A stretch of DNA of 64,000 nucleotides from contig NZ_BJYY01000007.1 of NCBI RefSeq assembly GCF_007991755.1, forward strand, positions 30,406 through 94,405. Reading direction: 5' to 3'. Position 1 is the stretch's first letter; every line of letters begins with the position of its first letter. Under the pieces are notes generated by a model. That model was not told the origin of the DNA and ran no database searches. It saw nothing but the letters and a program-made list of their open reading frames with translations. The stretch comes from Cellulomonas aerilata (lineage in GTDB: Bacteria; Actinomycetota; Actinomycetes; Actinomycetales; Cellulomonadaceae). Shown here piece by piece: positions 54,073 through 64,000 of the stretch. The position numbers and the translations under genes were made by a program.

Positions 54073-54831
54073 ATGTCAGGTCACTCCAAGTGGGCCACCA
54101 CCAAGCACAAGAAGGCCGTGGTCGACGCCAAGCGGAGCAAGCTGTTCGCCAAGCTCATCAAGAACATCGAGGTCGCCGCGCGCACCGGCGGCGGTGACCT
54201 CAACGGCAACCCGACGCTGTTCGACGCCGTCCAGAAGGCCAAGAAGTCCTCGGTCCCCAACGACAACATCGACCGGGCGCTCAAGCGCGGGTCCGGCCAG
54301 GAGGCCGGCGGCGCGGAGTACGCCACGATCATGTACGAGGGCTACGGCGCCGGCGGGATCGCCGTGCTGGTCGAGTGCCTGACGGACAACCGCAACCGCG
54401 CCGCGTCCGACGTCCGGGTGGCGTTCACGCGCAACGGCGGCCAGATGGCCGACCCCGGCTCGGTGTCGTACCTGTTCTCCCGCAAGGGCGTCGTCGTCGT
54501 CCCCAAGGCCGACGGCGTCACCGAGGACTCCGTGATGGAGGCCGTGCTGGACGCCGGCGCCGAGGAGGTCAACGACTACGGCGACACCTTCGAGATCCTG
54601 ACCGAGGCGACCGACCTCGTGCCGGTCCGGACCGCGCTGCAGGACGCCGGCATCGAGTACGACTCGGCGGACGTCGTGTTCCACCCCGCCACGCAGATCG
54701 AGGTCGACGCCGAGGGCGCGCGCAAGATCCTGCGGCTCGTCGACGCTCTGGAGGACCTCGACGACGTGCAGGAGGTCTACGCGAACTTCGACGCGTCCGA
54801 CGAGGTCATGGCCGAGCTGGAGGACGACTGA
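54073..54831 (+). CDS. yebC: YebC/PmpR-family protein
   Basis: A 252-residue protein of family-typical length. [21 protein letters not shown] and the [14 protein letters not shown] and [14 protein letters not shown] blocks are the family hallmarks. Members were described as transcriptional regulators; recent work ties a YebC protein to relief of ribosome stalling at proline stretches. GGAGGAGCAACACAG gives a strong ribosome site. It lies between pdxT and ruvC, as in other Actinobacteria. Confidence 0.96.
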   Translation: MSGHSKWATTKHKKAVVDAKRSKLFAKLIKNIEVAARTGGGDLNGNPTLFDAVQKAKKSSVPNDNIDRALKRGSGQEAGGAEYATIMYEGYGAGGIAVLVECLTDNRNRAASDVRVAFTRNGGQMADPGSVSYLFSRKGVVVVPKADGVTEDSVMEAVLDAGAEEVNDYGDTFEILTEATDLVPVRTALQDAGIEYDSADVVFHPATQIEVDAEGARKILRLVDALEDLDDVQEVYANFDASDEVMAELEDD

Positions 54832-54844
54832 CGGGTCGACGCAC

Positions 54845-54876
54845 GGCGGTGCGCCGCGGCCGGCGTCCGCACCGCC
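54845..54876. terminator. Possible terminator between yebC and ruvC
   Basis: GGCGGTGCG (54845-54853) pairs with CGCACCGCC (54868-54876). There is no U tract, so it could equally be only an RNA structure. Confidence 0.45.
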
Positions 54877-54927
54877 ACACCGCCCGGCGTCCACGGTCCC
54901 ACCCTCCCGACCTGGGAGAGTGAGGCC

Positions 54928-55500
54928 GTGCGTGTTCTCGGCGTGGACCCCGGCCTGACCCGGTGCGGCCTCGGCGTCGTCGACGCCCTGCCGGCCCGCC
55001 GCGCCGCGCTGGTGGCGGTCGGGGTCGCCCGGTCCTCCTCGACCGACGACCTGGACCTGCGCCTGCTCGCGATCTTCGAGCAGATCGAGGAGTGGCTGGA
55101 CCGGCACGCACCGGACGTCGTGGCCGTGGAGCGCTACTTCGCGTCCGACAGCGTGAGCACCGTCATCGGCACCGCCCAGGTCGCCGGCGTCGCCATGCTC
55201 GCCGCGGCACGCCGCAAGATCCCGGTCGCGCTGCACACCCCGAGCGAGGTGAAGGCCGCCGTCACCGGCTCCGGGCGCGCCGACAAGACGCAGGTGCAGC
55301 GGATGGTCGCCCAGATCCTCGGGCTCGCCGAGCTGCCCAGGCCGGCCGACGCCGCCGACGCGCTCGCCCTGGCCGTGTGCCACCTGTGGCGACCGGCCGG
55401 GGCGCTGGCCTCGCCCCAGCGGCCGGTGCAGTCCATGACCGCGGCGCAGCGCGCCTGGGCGGCCGCCGAGCACGCGGCGCGTCGGCCCACCCGGGGCTGA
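54928..55500 (+). CDS. ruvC: Holliday junction endonuclease RuvC
   Basis: A 190-residue RNase-H-fold resolvase. [12 protein letters not shown] gives the first catalytic Asp, VVAVERYF the Glu, and [14 protein letters not shown] the last acidic pair. The C-terminal 25 residues are a tail with Ala and Arg. It cuts Holliday junctions guided by RuvAB. GTG 54928 follows GGGAGAGTGAGGCC. Confidence 0.96.
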   Translation: MRVLGVDPGLTRCGLGVVDALPARRAALVAVGVARSSSTDDLDLRLLAIFEQIEEWLDRHAPDVVAVERYFASDSVSTVIGTAQVAGVAMLAAARRKIPVALHTPSEVKAAVTGSGRADKTQVQRMVAQILGLAELPRPADAADALALAVCHLWRPAGALASPQRPVQSMTAAQRAWAAAEHAARRPTRG

Positions 55501-55584
55501 TCCGCGCGCGTTACGGTGGGCGCCGTTCGTACAGGTGTTCGTCGGGTGGTGGTCTCGCGCCCGGGATGAAGGGGGACGTGCTCG

Positions 55585-56202
55585 GTGATCGCCTCGGTTC
55601 GCGGCACGGTGCAGGCTGTCAGGCTGGACGGCGCCGTCGTCGAGGTGGGCGGGGTCGGGCTGCTCGTCCACGCGACCCCCACCACGCTGGGCTCACTGCG
55701 GGTGGGTGCCGACGCCACCCTGGCGACGAGCCTGGTGGTGCGCGAGGACTCCCTGACGCTGTTCGGCTTCGCCGACGCCGACGAGCGCTCGGTCTTCGAG
55801 GCCGTGCAGACCGTCTCGGGCGTGGGTCCCCGGCTGGCGCTGGCGATGCTGGCGGTGCACAGCCCCGACACGCTGCGCCGGGCGGTGGCCACCGAGGACC
55901 TCACCGCGCTCAAGCGCGTCCCGGGCATCGGCCACAAGGGCGCGCAGCGGATCGTCCTGGAGCTCGCGGGCAGGCTCGGTGCGCCGACCGACCTGCCGGG
56001 CGCCGCACCGGTGCCCGCCGCCGCCCGGGGCGACCGGCGCGGTGAGGTGGTCGACGCGCTGGTCGGCCTGGGCTGGAACGCCAAGGCCGCCGAGGACGCC
56101 GTGTCCGGCGTCGTGGACGAGAGCGCCCCGCCCGTGAGCGACGCCGACGTCGCCGGGGTGCTGCGCGCGGCGCTCCGGGCGCTGGGGTCCGGCCGTGGCT
56201 GA
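55585..56202 (+). CDS. ruvA: Holliday junction branch migration protein RuvA
   Basis: A 205-residue protein with the three RuvA parts: OB fold (1-63, [12 protein letters not shown]), helix-hairpin-helix region ([13 protein letters not shown] and [16 protein letters not shown]) and a C-terminal domain that contacts RuvB. It binds junctions as a tetramer. GTG 55585 is 84 bases after ruvC; the stop overlaps ruvB by eight bases. Confidence 0.96.
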   Translation: MIASVRGTVQAVRLDGAVVEVGGVGLLVHATPTTLGSLRVGADATLATSLVVREDSLTLFGFADADERSVFEAVQTVSGVGPRLALAMLAVHSPDTLRRAVATEDLTALKRVPGIGHKGAQRIVLELAGRLGAPTDLPGAAPVPAAARGDRRGEVVDALVGLGWNAKAAEDAVSGVVDESAPPVSDADVAGVLRAALRALGSGRG

Positions 56203-57235
56203 CGACCCCGGTGTGACCACCGAGCGGCTCGTCCAGCCGGGCGCGGACGACCTGGAGCGGGCCGCCGAGGCGGCGCTGCGCCCCCGGCGGCTGGAGGAGT
56301 TCGTCGGCCAGCGCGTGGTCCGCGACCAGCTCTCCCTGGTGCTGCAGGCGGCGCTGGGCCGCGGACGCGCACCGGACCACGTGCTGCTGTCCGGACCGCC
56401 CGGGCTGGGCAAGACGACGCTCGCGATGATCATCGCGGCCGAGCTCGGCGCGCCGCTGCGGCTCACGTCCGGCCCCGCCATCCAGCACGCCGGGGACCTG
56501 GCCGCCGTGCTGTCCTCCCTGGAGGAGGGCGAGGTGCTCTTCCTCGACGAGATCCACCGCCTGGCGCGGCCCGCCGAGGAGCTGCTCTACGTCGCGATGG
56601 AGGACTTCCGCGTCGACGTCGTCGTCGGCAAGGGGGCGGGCGCCAGCGCGATCCCGCTCGCCCTGCCACCGTTCACCGTGGTCGGCGCCACGACCCGTGC
56701 CGGGCTGCTGCCGGCGCCGCTGCGGGACCGCTTCGGCTTCACCGGGCACCTGGACTTCTACGACGCCGAGGAGCTCGAGCGCGTGCTCGTGCGCTCCGCG
56801 CGGCTGCTGGGCGTGGAGCTCCACGCCGACGCCGCGGCGGAGGTCGCCTCGCGCTCGCGCGGCACCCCCCGCATCGCCAACCGGCTGCTGCGCCGGGTCC
56901 GCGACTGGGCGCAGGTGCGCGGCGACGGGCGGCTGGACCTCGCGGCCGCGCGGGCGGCGCTGGAGGTCTACGAGGTCGACGCGCTGGGCCTGGACCGGCT
57001 CGACCGCGCGGTGCTGACCGCCCTGTGCACCCGGTTCGGCGGCGGCCCGGTCGGCCTGACGACGCTGGCGGTCGCCGTGGGGGAGGAGCCCGAGACCGTC
57101 GAGACCGTCGCGGAGCCCTTCCTCGTCCGTGAGGGGCTGGTCGGCCGGACGCCACGCGGGCGGGTCGCGATGCCCGGCGCCTGGACGCACCTGGGCCTGA
57201 CCCCGCCGACGCCCACCGACACGCTGTTCGGCTGA
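56195..57235 (+). CDS. ruvB: Holliday junction ATPase RuvB
   Basis: A 346-residue AAA+ motor. GPPGLGKTT (Walker A), LFLDEIHRL (Walker B), GATTRAG (sensor 1) and RDRFG (arginine finger region) are all seen, followed by the winged-helix end. It drives branch migration with RuvA. GTG 56195 lies inside the end of ruvA. A 7-bp inverted repeat CTGACCG-GA-CGGTCAG (57232-57247) overlaps its stop codon. Confidence 0.97.
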   Translation: MADDPGVTTERLVQPGADDLERAAEAALRPRRLEEFVGQRVVRDQLSLVLQAALGRGRAPDHVLLSGPPGLGKTTLAMIIAAELGAPLRLTSGPAIQHAGDLAAVLSSLEEGEVLFLDEIHRLARPAEELLYVAMEDFRVDVVVGKGAGASAIPLALPPFTVVGATTRAGLLPAPLRDRFGFTGHLDFYDAEELERVLVRSARLLGVELHADAAAEVASRSRGTPRIANRLLRRVRDWAQVRGDGRLDLAAARAALEVYEVDALGLDRLDRAVLTALCTRFGGGPVGLTTLAVAVGEEPETVETVAEPFLVREGLVGRTPRGRVAMPGAWTHLGLTPPTPTDTLFG

Positions 57236-57278
57236 CCGGACGGTCAGCTCGCGGGAACCCGGCCGGTGCGCCAGGCCG

Positions 57279-57308
57279 TTGGGAGTGCGAACCGGCGGCG
57301 CCTAGACT
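57279..57308 (+). promoter_or_regulatory. Candidate promoter of yajC-secDF
   Basis: TTGGGA (57279-57284), an 18-base spacer and TAGACT (57303-57308), 36 bases before the yajC start. Confidence 0.45.
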
Positions 57309-57344
57309 GCGCTCGACACCCTCGACCCGAAAAGACGTGCTCCC

Positions 57345-57794
57345 ATGGAAATGCTCCTGCCCTTCGCTCTCGTGATCGGCGTGATGTGGCTCATGACGAG
57401 CCGCAACCGCAAGATGCAGCGGCAGGCGGCGGACTTCCGCGCCAACCTCGAGGTGGGCCAGGAGGTCATGACGGGGTCCGGCCTGTACGGGACCATCGTC
57501 GCCGTCGACGGTGACACGATCACGCTCGAGTCGACCCCCGGCAACCAGAGCCGGTGGATCCGCGCGGCGATCGCCAAGCTCGTCCCCCCGGCCGAGGAGC
57601 TCGTGGACGACGACGTCGACGGGACCGCGGGCGCGACCGCCGTCGCGGACACCTCGCTGACCACGGGCGACGACGCCCACCGCGCGGTGCAGGACTACGG
57701 GACCGCGCCGCGGGTCGACCGCATCGACGTCCCGGACGACCTGTCGACGCTCGACGACCGCCGTCGCCCCGGGGACGCACCCGAGCCCCGATGA
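57345..57794 (+). CDS. yajC: Preprotein translocase accessory protein YajC
   Basis: A 149-residue YajC. One N-terminal membrane span (about 2-17, LLPFALVIGVMWLMT) is followed by RNRKMQRQAADFRANLEVGQEVMTGSGLYGTI, the core family signature. The C-terminal half is acidic and longer than in E. coli, as in Actinobacteria. It joins SecDF next to SecYEG. ATG 57345 follows a short leader with a usable promoter. Confidence 0.92.
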   Translation: MEMLLPFALVIGVMWLMTSRNRKMQRQAADFRANLEVGQEVMTGSGLYGTIVAVDGDTITLESTPGNQSRWIRAAIAKLVPPAEELVDDDVDGTAGATAVADTSLTTGDDAHRAVQDYGTAPRVDRIDVPDDLSTLDDRRRPGDAPEPR

Positions 57795-57886
57795 CCCGGC
57801 CGGCGCGTCCCGCGCGCCACCGCTGACAGCCCACTCCCGCCGCCCGCACCCCGCGGGCCATGCGCGCACGAGAAGAGACACTCACG

Positions 57887-59791
57887 TTGGCCTCCACCAC
57901 ACGCCGCTCACGGCCCGTCCGGACGCTGGTCACGCTCGCCGTGATGCTCGCGGCCCTCTTCGGGGCGATCGCCGCGGGGACCCAGATGTCGAACGCCTCC
58001 TGGACCCCGAACCTGGCGCTCGACCTCGAGGGCGGCACCCAGCTCATCCTCACGCCGGTCGCCGACGACGGTGCGGAGATCACCGACGAGACGATCGCCC
58101 AGGCGATCGAGGTCATCCGCCAGCGGGTGGACTCCTCGGGGGTCGCCGAGGCCGAGATCACCAGCCAGGGCGGCAGCAACATCGTCGTCGCGCTGCCCGG
58201 CAACCCGTCCGAGGAGACGCTGGACCTGGTCCGCACGTCCGCGCAGATGCGGTTCCGTCCCGTGCTGACCATCACCGCGCCGACGCCGGCCGCGACGCCG
58301 ACCGACACCTCCGCCTTCGTGCCGAAGGAGGCCGCGGACTCCCCGTCCGACGTCGCGTTCTACCTGACCCCGGAGGTCCAGGGGCAGCTCGACGCCCTGG
58401 ACTGCACCGACCCGGCGAACCTCGCCGGCGGCACCAGCGGGCCCGACGACGCCCCGCTGGTCACCTGCCAGGTGGACGGGTCCGCGAAGTACCTGCTCGG
58501 GCCGGTGGAGCTGCGCGGTGACGACCTGGACAACGCGACGTCCGGCCTGCGCACCACCCAGACCGGCGCCGTGACGAACGAGTGGGTCGTCAACCTCGAG
58601 TTCGACGGCGCCGGGACGGACGTCTTCCGCGACGTCACCACGCGCCTGCAGTCCCTGCCCGCGCCGACGAACCAGTTCGCGATGGTGCTCGACGGCCTCG
58701 TGATCTCGGCGCCGGGGCTGAGCCCCGGCGTCATCATCTCCGACGGCCGCGCGGAGATCTCCGGGACGTTCGACCGGGAGTCCGCGGCGACGCTGGCGAA
58801 CCAGCTGAACTTCGGGGCGCTGCCGCTGACGTTCCAGGTGCAGAGCGAGGAGCAGATCTCCGCGACGCTCGGCTCCGAGCAGCTGCAGAAGGGCCTCATC
58901 GCCGGCCTCATCGGCCTGGCGCTCGTCGCGGTCTACTCGCTGTTCCAGTACCGGGCGCTGGGTCTGGTGACGATCGCGTCGCTGCTGGTCGCGGGCGTGC
59001 TGACCTACGGCGTCATCGCGCTGCTCTCCTGGCTGCAGGGATACCGCCTGAGCCTGCCCGGTGTGGCGGGCCTGATCGTGGCGATCGGGATCACCGCCGA
59101 CTCGTTCATCGTCTACTTCGAGCGCATCCGCGACGAGCTCCGCGACGGCCGGACGCTCGTCGGCGCCGTCGACCGGGGCTGGCAGCGCGCGCGGCGCACC
59201 ATCCTCGCGTCCGACGCGGTCAACTTCCTCGCCGCGATCGTCCTGTACGTGCTGGCCGTCGGCGGGGTGCGCGGGTTCGCGTTCACGCTCGGCCTGACCA
59301 CGCTGCTCGACCTGCTCGTGGTGTTCCTGTTCACCCGTCCGGTCATGCAGCTCATCGCCCGCACGCGGTTCTTCGGCGAGGGGCACCCCCTCTCCGGCCT
59401 GGACCCGCGCCGCCTGGGCGCGCGTGGCCCGCACTACGCCGGCCGCGGCCGCGTCGCGCCGGCCACCGGCCCGATGGTCACCCCGCCCCTCGGGTCCGGC
59501 GGTGCCGCCGCGGGCACGCTCGCCGGCACGCCCACCACCGGCACGCTCACCACCGGCACGCCCACCACGCGTCCGGCGGACGCCCCGCCCGGCGAGGGCA
59601 CCGGCACCGAGGCGGTGCCCGTCCCGGTCGCCGGCGGCAGCACCCGGCTCGTCGTCGACGGTGCCCCGGGCGGCGCCGGCATGACGATCGCCGAGCGCCG
59701 GGCCGCCGCGCGCGCCGCCGAGCGCGCGCGCGCCGCGTCGGCGGCTCCGGCGTCCACCGACCAGCAGAGCACCGAGGGGAGCGGTTCCTGA
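57887..59791 (+). CDS. secD: Protein translocase subunit SecD
   Basis: A 634-residue SecD. After span 1, LALDLEGGTQL is the conserved D1 motif; a large extracytoplasmic domain follows, then spans 2-6 with GLIVAIGITADSFIVYFERIRDELRDG and NFLAAIVLYVLAVGGVRGFAFTLGLTT. The last 150 residues are a long Gly/Thr/Pro/Ala-rich cytoplasmic tail with GTPTTG-like repeats. SecDF uses the proton gradient to pull secreted proteins. TTG 57887 is chosen because AGAAGAGA lies 7 bases upstream; ATG 57860 is in frame but has no ribosome site. The stop overlaps the secF start by one base. Confidence 0.94.
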   Translation: MASTTRRSRPVRTLVTLAVMLAALFGAIAAGTQMSNASWTPNLALDLEGGTQLILTPVADDGAEITDETIAQAIEVIRQRVDSSGVAEAEITSQGGSNIVVALPGNPSEETLDLVRTSAQMRFRPVLTITAPTPAATPTDTSAFVPKEAADSPSDVAFYLTPEVQGQLDALDCTDPANLAGGTSGPDDAPLVTCQVDGSAKYLLGPVELRGDDLDNATSGLRTTQTGAVTNEWVVNLEFDGAGTDVFRDVTTRLQSLPAPTNQFAMVLDGLVISAPGLSPGVIISDGRAEISGTFDRESAATLANQLNFGALPLTFQVQSEEQISATLGSEQLQKGLIAGLIGLALVAVYSLFQYRALGLVTIASLLVAGVLTYGVIALLSWLQGYRLSLPGVAGLIVAIGITADSFIVYFERIRDELRDGRTLVGAVDRGWQRARRTILASDAVNFLAAIVLYVLAVGGVRGFAFTLGLTTLLDLLVVFLFTRPVMQLIARTRFFGEGHPLSGLDPRRLGARGPHYAGRGRVAPATGPMVTPPLGSGGAAAGTLAGTPTTGTLTTGTPTTRPADAPPGEGTGTEAVPVPVAGGSTRLVVDGAPGGAGMTIAERRAAARAAERARAASAAPASTDQQSTEGSGS

Positions 59792-60906
59792 TGGCCGCCA
59801 GCGGATTCGCCCAGTGGGGCAACGACCTGTACACGGGCCGCAGGTCCTACGACATCGTGGGGCTGCGGCGCCGGTGGTACGCCATCGCGCTGGCGCTGGT
59901 CCTCGCGTCGGCGGCGCTGCTGCTGACCAAGGGCCTCAACCCGGGCATCGAGTTCCGTGGCGGGTCGCAGTTCACCGTCTCGGGTGCGCGGACCGTGGAG
60001 CAGCAGCCGGCGATCGACGCCGTCGCAGAGGTGTCGCCCACGGAGGAGGCCCGCGTCTCCACGGTCGGTGACGACGCGATCCGCGTGCAGACCGCTGCGC
60101 TGTCCGCCGAGGAGGTCACCGAGGTGCGCGGCGCGCTGGCGAGCGCCTACGGCGTCTCCGAGGACGAGGTCACCAGCTCGTTCATCGGTCCCAGCTGGGG
60201 GAAGGACGTCTCCAGCAAGGCCATCACCGGCCTCATCGCCTTCCTCGCGCTCGTCACCGTGGTCATGACCCTGTACTTCCGCGCGTGGCGCATGGCCGTG
60301 GCGGCGCTGCTCGCGCTCGCCCACGACCTCGTCATCACCGTCGGGATCTACGCGCTGGTCGGCTGGGAGGTCACCCCCGCCACGGTGATCGGCTTCCTGA
60401 CGATCCTCGGGTACTCCATCTACGACACGGTCGTGGTGTTCGACAAGGTCCGGGAGAACACGCAGGGCGTGCTGGAGCAGTCCCGCTCGACCTACGGCGA
60501 GCAGGCGAACCTCGCGGTGAACCAGACCCTCGTGCGCTCGATCAACACCTCGGTCGTCGCCGTGCTGCCGGTCGCGGCGATCCTGTTCGTCGGCGCGTTC
60601 CTGCTCGGCGCCGGCACGCTGCGGGACATCGCGCTGGCGCTGTTCGTCGGCATGATCGTGGGGACGTTCTCCTCGGTCTTCCTCGCGACGCCGCTGGAGG
60701 TCACGCTGCGCGGGCGCGAGGCCCGCATCGCCGGCCACACCGCGCGCGTGCTCGAGGCGCGCGGCGTCAAGGCCCCCGCCGCCGACGGCGAGCCCGCCGC
60801 CGTGGGCACGGGCACGGGCCCGACGCACGGCGCCACGCGGCTCGAGCCGGGTCACCACCTGGGCGCCGCCGCGCAGCCCAGGCGCCGACGGACGGGACGT
60901 CGGTAG
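59791..60906 (+). CDS. secF: Protein translocase subunit SecF
   Basis: A 371-residue SecF with six spans. [12 protein letters not shown] matches the family D1-like motif, and [23 protein letters not shown] is the most conserved block. The C-terminal 60 residues are basic and disordered. ATG 59791 shares one base with the secD stop. The apt gene starts two bases after the stop. Confidence 0.95.
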   Translation: MAASGFAQWGNDLYTGRRSYDIVGLRRRWYAIALALVLASAALLLTKGLNPGIEFRGGSQFTVSGARTVEQQPAIDAVAEVSPTEEARVSTVGDDAIRVQTAALSAEEVTEVRGALASAYGVSEDEVTSSFIGPSWGKDVSSKAITGLIAFLALVTVVMTLYFRAWRMAVAALLALAHDLVITVGIYALVGWEVTPATVIGFLTILGYSIYDTVVVFDKVRENTQGVLEQSRSTYGEQANLAVNQTLVRSINTSVVAVLPVAAILFVGAFLLGAGTLRDIALALFVGMIVGTFSSVFLATPLEVTLRGREARIAGHTARVLEARGVKAPAADGEPAAVGTGTGPTHGATRLEPGHHLGAAAQPRRRRTGRR

Positions 60907-60908
60907 GC

Positions 60909-61448
60909 GTGGACGCCACCACGCTGGCCGGGCGCAGCCGCGCCCTGATCCGCGACGTCCCCGACTACCCCCGCGCCGGGGTGACCTTCAAGGACATCAC
61001 GCCGCTGCTGGCGGACGGGCCGGCGTTCTCGGCGGTCGTCACCGAGCTGGCCGAGCGGACGCGGGCGCTCGGCGGCGTGGACCTGGTCGCCGGCATGGAG
61101 GCGCGCGGGTTCATCCTCGGCGCGCCGGTCGCCGCCGCGCTGGGCGTCGGGTTCGTCCCGGTCCGCAAGGCCGGCAAGCTGCCCGGCCCGACGCTGGCGG
61201 CGGCGTTCAGGCTGGAGTACGGCGACGCCACGATCGAGGTCCGGCCCGACACCATCCCCGACGGCGCACGCGTGCTGGTGCTCGACGACGTCCTGGCCAC
61301 CGGCGGGACGGCCGCGGCGACCGCCGACCTCGTCGAGCGTGCCGGCGGCGTCGTGGCCGGCCTGGCGTTCCTGCTGGAGCTCACCTTCCTCGCCGGCCGC
61401 GACCGGCTGGCCGGGCGCCACCTGGACGTGCTGCTGACCGAGGCCTGA
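60909..61448 (+). CDS. apt: Adenine phosphoribosyltransferase
   Basis: A 179-residue type I phosphoribosyltransferase. [19 protein letters not shown] and [14 protein letters not shown] are APRT motifs; [16 protein letters not shown] is the PRPP-binding loop. It salvages adenine to AMP. GTG 60909 lies two bases after secF. The position between secF and rel is conserved in Actinobacteria. Confidence 0.94.
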   Translation: MDATTLAGRSRALIRDVPDYPRAGVTFKDITPLLADGPAFSAVVTELAERTRALGGVDLVAGMEARGFILGAPVAAALGVGFVPVRKAGKLPGPTLAAAFRLEYGDATIEVRPDTIPDGARVLVLDDVLATGGTAAATADLVERAGGVVAGLAFLLELTFLAGRDRLAGRHLDVLLTEA

Positions 61449-61547
61449 TACCGGCCGACCACCTGCCGGGATCCTGCACGGGGGACACGCGCCCGTGGGG
61501 GCACGCCCCACCCGGCGGGCACCTGCGCCCGGCGCCGCCCGTGGTCG

Positions 61548-61553
61548 TAGACT
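61548..61553 (+). promoter_or_regulatory. Candidate -10 box for rel
   Basis: TAGACT 29 bases before ATG 61583. No convincing -35. Confidence 0.4.
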
Positions 61554-61582
61554 TGATCGATGCACATCGCCGGGAGGGTCGG

Positions 61583-63958
61583 ATGAGCGAGGACGCACGC
61601 GCCACGGGCCAGGTGGAGCCCGTCGGCACGGACGCCCTCATCGCGCCGGAGCCGGTCGTGGACGGCGTCGGCGCCGGTGGCAGCCGGGTCCGCTCCCGGC
61701 TCGTGCGCTTCGGCACGCGGCACAGCCCGGCGACGCCCAGCCTCGGGCCGCTGATGCACGCGATCCGGACGAACCACCCCAAGGCCGACCTCAGCGTGAT
61801 CGAGCGGGCCTACGCGGTCGCCGAGCAGGCGCACCGCGGGCAGATGCGCAAGAGCGGCGACCCGTACATCACGCACCCGGTCGCGGTCGCCACCATCCTC
61901 GCCGAGCTCGGGATGACGACCGCCACGCTGGCCGCGGCCCTGCTGCACGACACCGTCGAGGACACCGAGTACTCCCTCGACCAGCTCCGCAAGGACTTCG
62001 GGCCCGAGGTCGCGATGCTGGTCGACGGCGTCACCAAGCTGGACAAGGTCAGCTACGGCGACGCCGCGCAGGCCGAGACCGTCCGCAAGATGGTCGTCGC
62101 GATGGCCCGCGACATCCGGGTGCTGGTCATCAAACTCGCGGACCGGCTGCACAACGCCCGGACCTGGAAGTTCGTCCCGGCCGCGTCGGCCGAGCGCAAG
62201 GCCCGCGAGACGCTGGAGATCTACGCCCCGCTGGCGCACCGCCTGGGGATGAACACCATCAAGTGGGAGCTCGAGGACCTGTCGTTCGCGACCCTCTACC
62301 CCAAGGTGTACGACGAGATCGTCCGGCTCGTCGCCGAGCGCGCACCGGCCCGCGAGGAGTACCTCGCCGTCGTGCGCGACCAGGTGGGCCAGGACCTGCG
62401 GGCCGCGAAGATGAAGGCCACGGTCAGCGGCCGACCCAAGCACTACTACTCGATCTACCAGAAGATGATCGTCCGCGGCCGCGACTTCGCCGACATCTAC
62501 GACCTGGTGGGCGTGCGCGTCCTGGTCGAGTCGGTCCGGGACTGCTACGCCGCCCTGGGCGCCCTGCACGCGCGGTGGAACCCGGTGCCGGGGCGCTTCA
62601 AGGACTACATCGCGATGCCCAAGTTCAACCTCTACCAGTCGTTGCACACGACCGTGATCGGCCCCGGCGGCAAGCCCGTCGAGATCCAGATCCGCACGCA
62701 CGACATGCACCGGCGGGCGGAGTACGGCGTCGCCGCGCACTGGAAGTACAAGGAGGTCGCCAAGGGCCAGCAGTCCCCGGTCACGGACGCGGCCGGGAAC
62801 GACATGGCGTGGCTGCGTCAGCTCGTCGACTGGCAGAAGGAGACCGCGGACCCCTCGGAGTTCCTGGACTCGCTGCGCTTCGAGATCGCCGGCGCCGAGG
62901 TCTACGTCTTCACCCCCAAGGGCGACGTCATCGCGCTGCCCGCCGGCTCCACGCCGGTCGACTTCGCCTACGCCGTCCACACCGAGGTGGGGCACCGGAC
63001 CATGGGCGCGCGGGTCAACGGCCGCCTGGTCCCGCTGGACTCCACGCTGGAGAACGGCGACGTCATCGACGTCTTCACGTCCAAGTCCGAGACCGCCGGG
63101 CCCAGCCGTGACTGGCTGACCTTCGTCAAGAGCCCCCGTGCCCGCAACAAGATCCGCCAGTGGTTCTCCAAGGAGCGCCGCGAGGAGGCGATCGAGCAGG
63201 GCAAGGACGCCATCGCCAAGGCGATGCGCAAGCAGAACCTGCCCATCCAGCGCCTGCTGTCCCACGAGTCCCTGGTCGGCCTCGCGCACGAGATGCGGTA
63301 CGCGGACGTGTCCGGCCTGTACGCCGCGATCGGCGAGGGCCAGGTGTCCGCCGCGACCGTCGTGCAGCGGCTCGTGCACGCCATGGGCGGGGAGACCGGC
63401 GCCGAGGAGGACATCGCCGAGACCGCGCGTCCGGGCCGGACCGCGCGCCGCGTGCGCACCGGCGACCCGGGCGTCGAGGTCAAGGGCATGGACGACATCT
63501 GGGTGAAGCTCGCCAAGTGCTGCACCCCCGTCCCGGGCGACCAGATCATGGGCTTCGTCACCCGCGGGGCGGGTGTCAGCGTGCACCGCACGGACTGCGT
63601 CAACGTCGAGAGCCTGCGCGCGCAGCCCGAGCGCATCGTGGACGTCAGCTGGAACTCCGGCGGGTCCACGCTGTTCCTCGTGCAGATCCAGGTCGAGGCG
63701 CTGGACCGCAGCCGGCTGCTGTCCGACGTCACCCGGGTGCTGTCCGACCACCACGTCGACATCCTGTCGGCGACCGTGTCCACGACCCGGGACCGTGTGG
63801 CGATGTCGAAGTTCGTGTTCGAGATGGCCGAGCCCAGCCACCTGGCGTCCCTGCTCACCGCCGTCCGGAAGATCGACGGCGTCTTCGACGTCTACCGGAT
63901 CACCGGCTCCAAGGCGGCCGGCGTCCCGGCGCGGCCCACGGGCAGCCGGACACCCTGA
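61583..63958 (+). CDS. rel: Bifunctional (p)ppGpp synthetase/hydrolase Rel
   Basis: A 791-residue long RelA/SpoT homologue. The HD hydrolase domain is intact ([20 protein letters not shown], then the catalytic HDTVED), which points to a bifunctional enzyme. The synthetase part has [26 protein letters not shown] and [22 protein letters not shown] ([32 protein letters not shown]), a zinc-finger-like region with [10 protein letters not shown], and a C-terminal ACT domain follow. ATG 61583 has CGGGAGGGTCGG upstream. It sets the alarmone level in response to starvation. Only 42 bases remain after its stop; nothing is seen there. Confidence 0.96.
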   Translation: MSEDARATGQVEPVGTDALIAPEPVVDGVGAGGSRVRSRLVRFGTRHSPATPSLGPLMHAIRTNHPKADLSVIERAYAVAEQAHRGQMRKSGDPYITHPVAVATILAELGMTTATLAAALLHDTVEDTEYSLDQLRKDFGPEVAMLVDGVTKLDKVSYGDAAQAETVRKMVVAMARDIRVLVIKLADRLHNARTWKFVPAASAERKARETLEIYAPLAHRLGMNTIKWELEDLSFATLYPKVYDEIVRLVAERAPAREEYLAVVRDQVGQDLRAAKMKATVSGRPKHYYSIYQKMIVRGRDFADIYDLVGVRVLVESVRDCYAALGALHARWNPVPGRFKDYIAMPKFNLYQSLHTTVIGPGGKPVEIQIRTHDMHRRAEYGVAAHWKYKEVAKGQQSPVTDAAGNDMAWLRQLVDWQKETADPSEFLDSLRFEIAGAEVYVFTPKGDVIALPAGSTPVDFAYAVHTEVGHRTMGARVNGRLVPLDSTLENGDVIDVFTSKSETAGPSRDWLTFVKSPRARNKIRQWFSKERREEAIEQGKDAIAKAMRKQNLPIQRLLSHESLVGLAHEMRYADVSGLYAAIGEGQVSAATVVQRLVHAMGGETGAEEDIAETARPGRTARRVRTGDPGVEVKGMDDIWVKLAKCCTPVPGDQIMGFVTRGAGVSVHRTDCVNVESLRAQPERIVDVSWNSGGSTLFLVQIQVEALDRSRLLSDVTRVLSDHHVDILSATVSTTRDRVAMSKFVFEMAEPSHLASLLTAVRKIDGVFDVYRITGSKAAGVPARPTGSRTP

Positions 63959-64000
63959 CACCCTGACGCCGACTCACGGCGGGCGGCCGGCCCGCCCGCC

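Overview
This window is very GC-rich, with almost every third codon position G or C, many GTG starts and operons stitched together by 4-base ATGA/GTGA overlaps. It looks like an actinobacterial chromosome. The right half (45.6-64 kb) keeps the order thrS, HIT protein, PI-phosphate synthase, acyltransferase, pimA, pdxS, pdxT, yebC, ruvCAB, yajC, secDF, apt, relA known from Mycobacterium and other Actinobacteria. A Cellulomonas-like member of the Micrococcales is my best guess; this is inference, because no rRNA is present.

Layout. (1) 1-23 kb is a Wzx/Wzy-type surface polysaccharide locus. A secreted metzincin protease (partial, with an apparent frameshift) and a WlbB/WbpD-like acetyltransferase read leftward. 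A plus-strand operon (1479-12631) encodes nucleotide-sugar enzymes (WlbA-like dehydrogenase, SDR epimerase/dehydratase, two DegT aminotransferases, a NeuD/PglD acetyltransferase), glycosyltransferases, a flippase and a DUF6492-like protein. A separate secreted glycoside-hydrolase-like gene follows. The facing minus-strand operon (22931 down to 14433) encodes a WecG/TagA transferase, two domain-shuffled tandem glycosyltransferases, a lipoprotein paralogue of the hydrolase, a Wzy-like polymerase and a Wzz-like protein. (2) 23-28.5 kb holds a 1-kb bidirectional control region, a LuxR-type regulator with a second HTH, and a 1120-residue SARP/AAA+ regulator. These plausibly control the locus. (3) 28.5-38 kb is an accessory region: an MFS pump with a flavin monooxygenase under a divergent TetR repressor, a second related MFS pump, an Old Yellow Enzyme, a Rossmann oxidoreductase, decayed gene remnants and a DoxX gene with operator-like palindromes far upstream. 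(4) 39-45.4 kb holds a ThrE exporter, a tRNA Gly-Cys-Val cluster, pabB and pabC, an SsgA-like gene, a lone tRNA-Val(CAC) and a pair of crcB fluoride channels. (5) 45.6-64 kb is the conserved housekeeping block: threonyl-tRNA synthetase, phosphatidylinositol mannoside synthesis, PLP synthase, Holliday junction processing, Sec accessory proteins and stringent response.

The most interesting part is the polysaccharide locus. Two homologous secreted proteins, one soluble and one a lipoprotein, look like an uncharacterised glycoside-hydrolase family tied to the polymer. Two adjacent glycosyltransferase genes share a duplicated GT2 domain but carry different second catalytic domains.
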